Below are positions 25,049 to 35,400 of a DNA stretch of 64,000 nucleotides, one piece after another. Both the position numbers and the translations under genes were made by a program. Source of the stretch: Cyclina sinensis (lineage: Eukaryota > Mollusca > Bivalvia > Venerida > Veneridae); contig JAAONU010000011.1 of the NCBI GenBank assembly GCA_012932295.1, positions 45,944,352 to 46,008,351 on the forward strand, written 5' to 3'. Under the pieces are notes generated by a model that made no database searches, was not told the origin of the DNA, and worked only from the letters and a program-made list of their open reading frames with translations. Each line of letters starts with the position of its first letter. Within the stretch, counting starts at the first letter, position 1.

Positions 25049-26134
25049 ATTAGGTGTGTATGAAATTGTTCATTTCATTATCGCCGTTCCTGGACGGCGA
25101 TATATACAATTAACAAGATTTGAACAGTTTTGCCTGTACATCGCCTGCCTTTAGCCAATCAAAGCAAAGCATTTCATATCACATGATAACAAAATGGACG
25201 TCAAAATTCTTCTGCAAGGGATGTGAAATGGACTCGCCCAACCGCCATGTTTGTCGGGTTACTTATTCTTACAACTGAAAAATACCATCATGAATGTATG
25301 ATCTCAGTACCAGTCTTCAGGCTCATGTAGGATCACAGGATAATCGCAATATTTTATGCTACATGTCATTTTTAACTAGAGAATGTATTCTAAATAAGAG
25401 TATGGTTTGTTTGTTTTTTCCAAAACTTGCACTTAAAGAAAAAAATAAATGCTTGCTTCCGAGCGGTTCTAATCAGGATACAAACCCCCAGCAGGGGTTA
25501 CTTCCCCTGATTAGTACAGTAAAAGTAGCAAAGCGTGACTTAACCGGTGCGAGGAGTTTGATCAGGATTTTCCGTGTTTTATATATGCTTCATTAGGGTT
25601 AGGGCGATATCATATTTTTTATTTAAAATTCATTCTGTTTAAATGGTACATATAATATTCTTATGGTATTGAAGAACTGTATCTAGCTTTTGTTAAGTAT
25701 ACATTTTTTAGTAATAAATAAAGTTAAAAAACTACGCAAAAAGTCAATTAATTATGCGTAGACTGGTTTACAACAAAGCAATATTTACAAGGTTTTAATG
25801 CAAATTTTAACATGATGTATAAAGATATTTGGATGTTTTTCATTAAGAAGCCAAATCGTCCGCTTTCAAAAATAGTCCAGCTACAATAAAAATTACAATG
25901 TATATTTAATCTACTTTGTAATTTCTGTGTGAAAATTATCAAATATAACTTCGCTTTTCAGTACAAAGCATGTTGTAAGATTATCAAATTAATGAATGAA
26001 GAACATGATAAGACGAAATGCATGGCTGAACGGCGATTTCAAGCATTTTTGGAAATGCTAATACTTGTTTTCTTCTTATAGAGCTTTATATAATCTGCCA
26101 TCAGTCCCTTCTTCACTTTCAGTCACTAATGAAT
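25049..26134. other. Unrecognised stretch between two decayed coding regions
   Basis: Near its left edge is a perfect hairpin, TCGCCGT-TCCTGG-ACGGCGA (25,081-25,100). Near its right edge GAACGGCGA (26,028-26,036) is an inverted match to TCGCCGTTC. This could mark an inserted element of about 950 bp dividing the pseudogene, but nine matching bases are weak evidence. Confidence 0.2.
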
Positions 26135-26930
26135 CTAATACTCAATACTGTATTGGACTTGACTCATTTTAAAGGTGCCTCTAACTGCAGATATATCTTC
26201 AATATCTAAACAGATCATCAGTATCATATCTTCCATTGTGCATTGTGAACAACCGCAGTGCACTAAGTTTTACAATATCAATGTTTTCTTCCAGTTCATT
26301 TGAATTTGTTTCAATATAAACATTTATGGCTGCAGGGTGGCGTCATGATGAAACAGTCAACACATATAATCTCTTAAGACTGTGCAGTTTCTGGAATGTT
26401 TTTTTTTCTCTTTTCTTAAACAAATCATTTTCTAAGATTCTAGATATATGCAAATATTTTGCTTTCAGTTTTATTCCATCCCTCACTTCTCAAGCTAATT
26501 TACTTAGTTCTGGGTTAAGCCTTCTGTTTTGATATTTGCATAATCGCTTCGGTGAAATTCTTCAGTTTCAGTAGATCTTGAAGTTTGTTTTAATTTTTTT
26601 TCTCTAGCAGGTCTTCACAAGTTAATTCAAAAATATCTTTATCTATTTGACGTCATGAAGTAATGTTCAAACATAAATATTTTGTTTCCATTCGTTTTCA
26701 GTTAAATGCTCTTCATAAATTGAGCTTAGAGATAAAATATTGCTTTCGTATAGTAACAAATGTCCTCAAGATCTTCATCACAAACAAAGGTTTTTATAAT
26801 ACAAGATTCAATTAGTGTGTCATATAAAACCTTAATACTTTAATCTATTGTCTTTTTGTTGATTGCTATGTTCTGCAGTTTTGTTGCAATCTGAATAGGT
26901 CATTTCTACGGATTAATATATATCAGAGTA
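26135..26930 (-). pseudogene. Decayed gene with a possible P2X7-type cysteine motif
   Basis: Read on the minus strand, fragments of coherent protein alternate with stops and frameshifts: IESCIIKTFVCDEDLEDICY, then DKDIFELTCEDLLEKKN, then NKLQDLLKLKNFTEAIMQIS, and at 26,263-26,135 VHCGCSQCTMEDMILMICLD followed by IEDISAVRGTF. The last resembles the C-x-C-G-x-C-x-x-M...CC-x-E-I motif of the intracellular domain at the end of P2X7 receptors, a domain also found in many stand-alone invertebrate proteins. The second conserved CC is only partly present. The coding character on one strand is fairly clear; the family assignment is tentative. Confidence 0.35.
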
Positions 26931-27950
26931 GCCTTTGGACACAAATAACTTTATACTCAGTTATGATTAATAACTGAGCTCCCTTGTGAAATTGAAATAG
27001 TTTAAAGGTTTGTTGGTTTGCTTATGGTATTTTTTTCAAAAAGTTGAAAAAGTCTCCAGCTATAACATATTGTCAAATATTCTCAACAACATGTAGTTGA
27101 GAAAGGGGGCTGGAAACAAACACCATAAAAATCTTTGTTTCATAACCTAAAATGAAGTACTTTTTTAATTCAGGTATGATAAAAATCCAAACAAATAAAA
27201 TCTTTAAATCTCAAAAAACTTTGATATCCTGCATATAATTATTCGAATAAAAAAAAGTTTATTTTAAATGTAATGATCTGAAGTTGTTTGTAGAAAAAAA
27301 CAATACAAAAGATCAATCCTTATAGAAGTCATTATTACTAAAAAAAATCAATAATGTGCAAACATTCACTAGATAACTTATATTTTTATTTTCTAATTTT
27401 CTACATGATTTGGTTACCCGCTGATAATGAAGATGTTGCTGCAATAAAATCTTAAGAATAACATTTTATACATTCCTGGAGTGGTCAGCAAACTATAAAC
27501 AAACACAAGATGGTGCTAATTGTTTATAACTGTTAGGAGCAATTCTCACTGATGTGACTACTGATAAGACTCGGCTCAGATTGAGCCGATTTTCCCGTTT
27601 TTTCGTAGGACTGAATGCGCCGAATCAAGTTAATTCAGGTCATAACCTTGTCTAGTTACAAAAGAATACTGCGATAAGGGCAGAGTTAATAAGTGGATGT
27701 GATTTTTTGTAACGCGCAATTCTCGCTGGTATACCGGCAAGTTTTAGAGGTGTGGTCTGTCAGACAAAAAGCTGTCAATTAAATACATGGGTTAATTATG
27801 AATCAAATGAGTCATAAAGCAGACCATATTATTATTTTATAAAGTACTGGTGACTGCTTTGTGGATTGATTATTCATAAAATTACAATTCACAAAAGCAA
27901 ACGGAACTTTAGACAGGTGAAGGATATTTTTTAACAAATAAACGGACTAG
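26931..27950. other. Unrecognised sequence with two perfect hairpins
   Basis: TTCTCAAC at 27,080-27,087 pairs with GTTGAGAA at 27,096-27,103. TCGGCTCA at 27,571-27,578 pairs with TGAGCCGA at 27,582-27,589 across a three-base loop and is followed by a T-rich run. No function can be assigned. Confidence 0.45.
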
Positions 27951-27959
27951 TTGGTGATA

Positions 27960-29057
27960 AAGAAAATGAATTCAGCGGCTCATGATGTATATCCCTTTCG
28001 CCATGAAGTGTGACGGAAACACCGGATATGATATCTGGTGGCATTTCAACTGACAGAAAATGCAAACTATGGACGAAATGCGTTATTTTTTATAACTGCA
28101 ATCTTATTTTGAAAAGGTATGTCACAATAACTGATTTTCTTTTCAATGACAATTGTATGAAGAAATTAATTCGATTATTGATAAGTATGATGTAAGTATA
28201 TTAAAATTACAACTGTTATATTTATTACTTTTGTTGCAATGTGTGCTTTAAATCTATAAAAATGTAAAAGAAACTTTGTTTATCTGTAGCATTTTGACTT
28301 TAAAGCGAAAGTTTGTAAGAGAAAACTTGTGTATGATAAGTTGCAGTTTAAATGAAATGTAAGATAATATTTTTTTACAAAAAAGGATCATTTAATTTTC
28401 CTTTTCGTAATCTACTTTTTATCTTAAAGCTTTGTTTGAACTGGGTGTTAGATCGAGGGATCAGATTCTGTTCTTTATCACAATATCTAAGTTTGTATAT
28501 CCTCAATGAAATAATCTTCTTAAATAATACTCAACTATTCTGATTTCTAATTTCAAGATAATTCTGCAAGTTTGACGTAAAGTTAAAAAAGGTAAACAAT
28601 AATTATTTATGTATCTATGTTGGATGTTGAAAATGTGTGTATGTGTTCTCGAGCGAGCGCGCGTGCGTTCGTGTATGTGTGTGAGAGGTCCTGCATACTG
28701 ATAAATGTATTCTTTATTTTATGTTTGACGAGAAGAACGTACCAGTTGTTCTTCATGTAAGTTCAGTAATTTTTGAAATCATTTACAGATAACGTGTTGT
28801 TTTATTTTTTTCATTGCAGAACTTAGAAGTCGGTAGTGGCTGTTGGAGAAAGTGTTTTCGTTTTGCCGATTGGATATGAAACAGCACCTGTGGACTGTAT
28901 TTAGTGTAGTTTATTCATAGAAAATTCTTTCTTTTTAAACATTTTGTTGCTTTACATTTATCCTGAAAAACCTTAAACAGTGCAATATTTGTTTTTATCA
29001 TTATGAGAAAAATATATTTCATGTTTGTGTAAAGACTTAGAATTACGTTTTAATAAA
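27960..29057 (+). other. Candidate spliced transcript with a 3' exon, possibly coding
   Basis: A strong acceptor (pyrimidine tract, then TTCATTGCAG) ends at 28,819. The exon that follows contains the frame NLEVGSGCWRKCFRFADWI-stop, and AATAAA lies at 29,052-29,057. Upstream, a donor GAAAAG|GTATGT at 28,117 ends a stretch with several open frames, one of them cysteine-containing (STDRKCKLWTKCVIFYNCN). The two exons do not join in a single open frame as proposed, and the 3' exon is also open in a second frame (VVAVGESVFVLPIGYETAP). It may therefore be a non-coding RNA, miss an internal exon, or be chance. It points towards the right end of the 20.55-kb block. Confidence 0.22.
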
Positions 29058-29125
29058 CACCAACACCATGCGGTTTTTGTCAGCGTACATTTCGATAAAA
29101 ATGTAGTTTCAGTGACCATTGTAAT

Positions 29126-29636
29126 TTTTAGCTCACCTGAGGGTTAGTTTTTAGGATCCTTGAATGTCCGGGGTCCCTCGTCCGTCATCCACAATAGGTT
29201 TGATAACAATCTAGAGGTTATATTTTTCACCTAATTATCAAGAAACTTGATCAGAACGATTGTCACAGTAAGGCATTGGCCAAGTTTGAATATCGGTCAA
29301 GTCGTACTGAAAACCAGGTCAAAAGGCCCAACCAAAGGAAATCTTATTAACTCTATTTTGTCCAAATGGCATGACAACTTGCCAGGTTGTTTATCGTGAT
29401 AATATCTAGGTGAGGTTTGAATATATGTCATCTTGGATCAACTATTAGGTCACAGATTTTAAATAAAGGAAAAACCTAATAAACCTTCTACAGCCTATAT
29501 TTTCTTTACAACTGTCATGAAAACTTGTCAGAATGTTTATCTTGATAATATCTAGGTCATACGGATCATCTGGGGCCAAAAGTAGGTCATTGAGACAATT
29601 ACAGATTTACTTTGTTAACACTATGGAATCCATGTT
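29126..29636 (-). mobile_element. Fragment of a CTCACCTGAG-type repeat
   Basis: It begins TTTTTAGCTCACCTGAG, followed by a string of GTCCG, then text resembling GACCTAGTTTTTGACC on the opposite strand. It is the inverted, truncated relative of 19,293-21,114. It ends precisely where homology to the left inverted repeat begins, so it was probably inserted at, or recombined into, the inner edge of the right arm. Confidence 0.6.
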
Positions 29637-30647
29637 TTGCCAACTCAACTCTCCTCGTTACTCATAACTTCATATCTAAGCAAATAGCTTGTCACTTATG
29701 TTCTCATAACCATATAAAAATTGCTTAATTCTATGTTATTACAACTGAAAGTGATTAAGGAACAGTCCATGTCCGGTATAAGAGAAGCTAGAAATACGAT
29801 AGGTTTACCAAGTGTCAACCTTTTTTAGTGTGAGGAGAGAAAAAAGTGAAAACACTGCAAGGATTCATGAATCCACAGCATTACTCTTAAATCTTATAAC
29901 AACAGGTTTTACCCACAAACATTATCACATGCTCTTTTGTTATATACTTGTTTGTGGTGAAAATACAACTGCACTTCTTTGTTAAATCATGCATATGTGA
30001 GGGGTCAAGGGTCCATCAATTGTTGATCTAAACATGTGTATCATCTCTTTAAAACTGGTATGATATGTTCACATTGTCACTTTTATTTAAATACTATCCC
30101 AAATTATGTCATTTTCCTAAGAACGGTCACACTTAACAAAGTATCATTGTCTTAAACTCTGTTGCTGTTGTTGTGTTTATTAACTGTTTAAAACAATCGA
30201 GACCTCTACCATGTCTACCAACCAATATGATTATCTGAGCTATGCAACAACTTTTTAACCTTTTGCTCGCGCTCCTTTCGGTATATAAAACTACCGAAAA
30301 GCTACAATAGCTGCCAGAAGAAATTGAAGTGTTCAGTCACTCAAATAGTAATTATCTGCTTGCAAAATATTTCAGCAGAAAAAATGCCGAAATGAATTAA
30401 ATCTTTTGAATTTACCTAGCGACACTTTGATAAGGAAGTAATTCCTAGACTGAAAATAAAGATTGCCTTGTAATATTCAGCAGAACTGGCTGCCAGTCAA
30501 GCACTTAACTTGGAAAATTAGCGGAAATGTGTCTTTTTTGAAGAAAAACATGTAAAAATAGCAAAATATAAGTGTATTTTGACTGCTGAAAGGCTTCAAA
30601 CTGTAAAAAGGAAAAAAAGATTTTCCCTTTTTATTTTGGACCGCGTT
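29637..30647 (-). repeat. Right terminal inverted repeat of the 20.55-kb block
   Basis: It is the inverted copy of 10,096-11,035. It has an extra segment of about 150 bp (near 29,878-30,020, beginning GGATTCATGAATCC) that the left arm lacks. The last bases CCGCGTT are followed by AAAG and segment P. Confidence 0.85.
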
Positions 30648-32485
30648 AAAGGTAAAGTCTGCCTTTAATAAGATCGTTGAATTTTTGCTAAAAGTCCACT
30701 GAGTGAGTTCATGGTGAAGGGGTCTAGTTCGGTCCCTGCTTTTTGTGTGATGGCAATTTAAAAAAAAACTGCGTAAGTTGATGGTTCAAAAAGTTCAGAG
30801 CGTCAAATTTTAAAGTTATAGCATGCAGCAAGCTTTAAGGTTTAGATCAGTTGTGTCTAGATCAGTACTGAAAAAATAAACACATCAGCAACAGTCTAAT
30901 AATTAACATAGAACTTATAAACATATTTTAGACCGAATGATGTTCAGTTTATATTTCTAGAATTAAAAATCGAACTTCATACATTGTAAATCAGCTCCTG
31001 TGGTATTTGGTTTTCTATTCAACTTTTTGTTTAATCTCCTAAAAATCAATATAGAGTTTAAATCGTCCTACTTAACGATTATCAGCCGAAGACTTTGTTT
31101 AAAAGAGTTTATCTGAATCTCTTTTTTTCAAACATTCCTTAAATATTATATACTTATATATTTCCGCCACTAAATTTCTAAATTTTTGTAGGATTTTTAA
31201 TATACATGTACTCATATCTTGAAACTTCAGTATTCTAGTACTGTTAAAAGATATCTTTTTTTTTTATAAATGATGGGCGTAGATACAGTAAAAATATTAA
31301 TGCCCTATAACAGTATAGTTTTCGGTTATTTGCAAACATTTAACGTGTGTAGTAATCGACTGTCCTATAGCCGTAACAGTTTAGGCTATAAACAAAAAAT
31401 GATGATCATTTTAAGTAAAATAAATTAAATTTCAGTCATGATTAAAATATATTTATTTCATTTAGTATATTTTTTATGGTTAAATATTTTTTATATTTAA
31501 TAAAGGTATTAGATTCCTTATACCCTGCCTAGAAGAGTATTCAGTTCCATTAATTTGAATAGGACTGAGCCATTTTCACTGAAAGGCATGGGTTCAAACC
31601 CCACTCAAGCCAATTGTTTTCATTAGTTTTTGGCAGTTTTACATTATTTTGGTTTTACAACAATAACTTTTATAGACTTCAAATTCAGAATCATTCATTT
31701 TAAATGTATTTCAATTGTAACAAAGCCTTTCAACATGGTAAATCGATTAAAATTTGGGTATCTGTGATTTCAGTTATAAATTTCTCCAAAACTAGACGGT
31801 AAAGGTATTTGATTTTTTGCCAATTTGTTAAGAAAAGTACATGAATAAAAATGATTATACCTAATTTGAAGCCCCGAAGATTTATGTTAAAGTTTACGTT
31901 GATAACATTCCCTCATAATGAAGTGGGTGGGGTAAATTCGCTATGTCTATAATCATATTTCGTTTCTTTTCACTTTTGGCTTTTTATTTTATTTGTTGTT
32001 TTTTTTGTCAGCAGATCTTCATAATATGAATGATTTCATACCAAGTAACAGTTATTTTTTATATTTAGTCTTAGAAAAAAAACATTGTCTTTCTCTATAC
32101 CTTATAATCCGAGTAAGTCGGTGAGGTTTGAAGTGAATATTAGTCATTATTGAAGCCATCACGGTAAAAGTGTCTCATATTGTCTATATTTTGTCCTAGG
32201 ATAGTATATTCCTTAAAAAAGGTCAATGTAATGAGGGCTGACAAATGTTTATTAGTATTCTAATATCTTAACGACTGTATTAAATTCAGCATTATTGCGT
32301 TATTTTCGGAGGCAATACACTAACAATTACGAATTATGCCCTAAATATCATAATATCAGTACTTTTAACCAATGGCAAACTTCCTACTTCAGCTGAAGAT
32401 AGTGTATGTTACAATTTCATTAGTTACAAATGTAGGTCAAAATCGATTTTAATACAGCTACGCCGAAAAAAAACGGTTAGTTCCA
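30648..32485 (+). repeat. Segment P, copy 1
   Basis: It matches 42,047-43,879 closely, with scattered substitutions and small indels. In copy 2 it directly follows segment X; here it follows the 20.55-kb block. It contains a tRNA-like 3' half at about 31,567-31,610, with a perfect B box GGGTTCAAACCCC at 31,590-31,602 but no good A box, so it is a SINE remnant at best. No gene is recognised. Poly-T and AT-rich tracts differ in length between copies. Confidence 0.8.
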
Positions 32486-35400
32486 ATAACGTGAAAACCA
32501 TAGACCTTTATGTTGAGAAGCAGTTTGTATCCTATACAAGATAATATGGGTTGTAAAACTGATAAAATTTTGCCCCGTATTTCTAAAAAGTAAAATTAAT
32601 TTATTTCCGAACAGAACTTGTTCATTAAAATGTTTCGAACTCAACAAGTACACATTGAGATAAGATAAATTAACGATTGTGAGAACATGAATTCATTGTT
32701 AATGTTCTACAAAGGCTCCTTTTAGATGTGTTATAAGGTACATAAAACTGCAGAGTGATCAGTTTTTCTAATAAGAAAACATAGCCATTCAAAGCAGGAC
32801 AGTCTAGTTTCAATCCCACAAATAAACATGTATCATCGAAATGAAATTGCGATAAGCATTTTGACTGAATTATGTCGTGAGAAATATTTGTGGTAACACT
32901 TGTTTATTATCGACTTCACATAATATATCAAATATATTATTGATTACAAGCTGTTTCAAATTTCGGATGAACCACGCTGCTTCTAAACACAGTAATCAGT
33001 AGTGGTGTATTATCGTAGAAGTTCGTACTATGTTTGAATAAACAGATTGCAAAATCATAGCAAGATATTTCAATAATTATTTTAACTGTTTCAAAAAACT
33101 TAGTAGCAATCTAGTACAAATTTTAATTGTTTGAATCACACTAATTGACCTTAACTAAAAAGAAGTCCTTCAAAAATGCCTAAAATTTTGCATTTTATGC
33201 ACGATTCTGAATCAACAGTTTGGAGTTAATATGTGAGTTCTGGAATTAAAAAAAGATATATTTAAGAAAAGTACAAATGTAGATTTTACTGATATGAATC
33301 ACATTGCCCTATTCATAAAGCACCCCTGTCGCGCCAAAAGAAAAAATAAAGAAAAGGCAAAAAGGGGGAAAAAAGATAAGAATCTTAAAAAATATTTTAT
33401 GCTAGGGTCTGATACTCTTACACTATAAAAGTTAACTAAAAGCAAAGGGATGTAACAAAATTGCATTGAATGACACTACATGCATGTAAAGCGGGCGCTT
33501 TTTCAGCTGTCGATCTCTTCAAACTCTTCTCATACACAGATTCCATTTCAGTTAAAACGTTTCTGACACAAACAATTTGGTCTGATAAGAATCGAGTCTA
33601 TTTAAAAGAAATAATTAATTAAACTTGTCGCACCACGATAAAAAAAGATTGGCGGGATAAAGGCTGTAAAAGATAACCGGATAACGAAGATACAGATGAA
33701 TATCATTCGTTTCATGCTAAAATATTTACAGCACTAAAGTGCAGTTCCGGTCACAACATACATTTTTCTGACATAATGTGTATTATTTCAATATATCTAA
33801 TTATCAGCTATTATCATGTTCAATAATTGTGACATTCAGTACTAAAATCTTAATTAATTGCCTCACAGAAGAGTTTATTTGAGAAACTTTGCAGGCAAAA
33901 CTGAAACCGAGTTTTTAAAGAATATAAGAACCCTTGGAGTGACTTCGGCATCTTTTTGTTCAAAATAGCTCGTGACAACAATGACTTTTTCGAAATGATA
34001 CAAATACAGATATTTATGTATATATTTAAATATTTCTTTTCTACTTTACTGTCAGGAATAGTGCTGAGTTATTGCTCATACAGAGACATTTAAAGCAAAT
34101 AACTTTTTATCATAAAGATAAAAGTTGTTTCCAGGAAAGAAATTGTAGTGTTTACATCGGAAGTTTTCTGTTTCAGGGTTAACATCGAAATTACAATAAT
34201 GATAAATGCAACACGGTTAACAATATAAACTCGTTTTTGCTTTTAATGAAAATCCAGTCTTTATATGAAAATTATAGATCTGAATTCGAAATTCGAAGCG
34301 ACATCTATTTATTTTGAAAACAACACTGGTAAAAGTGTTGAAAATGAATGTGCATGTGAAAAAAGAACAGAATGTTTCTTTTTGTAATTCGATTAAAGCT
34401 TGACTGTTGATACACGTAAAAGGCAAAAACATTACAGTTCAGTTACCATCTTTAGTACCGATATTGTCTGAACATTGTTTTTCCTCTGACAAGTTAGTGC
34501 ATTAGTGTAATAGTTAGCAATGTCGTTGTCCGGTGTAAGATTTCATTATGAACGGTTAATTCCAAAGCATGAGGAAGTAGATGTTTTATGATCATCTTTT
34601 ATCTATTTTCACATGCAGTGGGCGTTTATCTAAATGACGAGTTTAATCAATACTCTATAGTTGTCAACATGCCCTCTTATCACGTTTTTACCAAGATATG
34701 GAAATGTAATCACTTTTTGCATTTCCTCAATTATCCAGTTATTACTCTAGGCTTTTATTTTCCCGCTTTTGTAATGCTGCACGGTATGAAAATATGCTTA
34801 ATTGTTACGATAGTCGTATAGTTATGTAGAAACAATAAATCTAAATAAAAACATTGCATGCTAAGTGAAATTAGAGATAATCGTATTGTTGCTCTTTTAT
34901 CATAAGATTGAAATATTTATTTTGTTATGTCGTTTTCTTTTTCGTTTGTCTGTTACTTTGGCGTGAACGCATATACGAACAGCCAGTTTGTAAATCATAA
35001 CGAGCCTACAGTAAATAAGATTTAAAAAGAGAGTTGATTTATTTTTTTAAATTTTATTCTGTCCTATATTTTTTGTTCGCGCCCCGCCACAGCCCGAATT
35101 GCAATGACTCGTTACAGTTCACTTATTGTACATTTTATTGAAAGTATATCGAAACCATCGAAAAAAACATTGTTTTACTCCGAATGTTATCTTTTAATAT
35201 GATTATTATGTTTACCTGTATTATTTAATGTTAATGCAGTTCCTAACAATCTGTATAAAAGTCTTTGGACGATGCAATGACGATCTATTAGCCTTTTGTA
35301 AGAAGGTGGCCACACTTTTTCATATTTTTTTAAAGCATAGATTACTAATCCCATGCAATTCATTAAATTTCAAAAGGTCCGAATATATTAATCCTTTATG

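Larger units (their letters stand above)
10096..30647. mobile_element. 20.55-kb insertion with terminal inverted repeats of about 1 kb
   Basis: Left end AATGCGGTCCAAAATAAAAA; right end read on the minus strand AACGCGGTCCAAAATAAAAA. The arms stay alignable for about 940 bp on the left and 1,010 bp on the right, roughly 93% identical by eye. The block is flanked by AAAG on both sides (10,092-10,095 and 30,648-30,651). Removing the block and one AAAG gives the junction '..ATCAAAAAGGTAAAGTCTG' found intact at 42,041-42,060, apart from one substitution. Size, long inverted ends and a short target duplication fit a large DNA transposon. The size is in the Polinton/Maverick range, but those make 6-bp duplications and carry long polymerase, integrase and capsid genes, none of which I see. 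It could be a decayed or cargo-carrying non-autonomous element of an unidentified class. Confidence 0.7.

Noticed and set aside
27571..27589. Hairpin followed by T residues, like a bacterial terminator
   Set aside because: The window is clearly from an animal genome, and no gene ends here.
10096..30647. Identification of the large block as a Polinton/Maverick
   Set aside because: Size and long inverted ends fit, but the target duplication appears to be 4 bp where 6 is expected, and no polymerase, integrase, ATPase or capsid coding sequence is visible.
31590..31602. Possible functional tRNA gene (perfect B box, possible CAC anticodon)
   Set aside because: There is no acceptable A box or acceptor stem upstream. 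It is better read as the remnant of a tRNA-derived element.
34217..34432. Minus-strand ATG frame of 71 codons (MFLPFTCINSQ...), also open at 45,611-45,826
   Set aside because: It is preserved only between the recent copies and broken in the diverged unit at 53,260-53,560, so it is most likely a passenger of the duplication.
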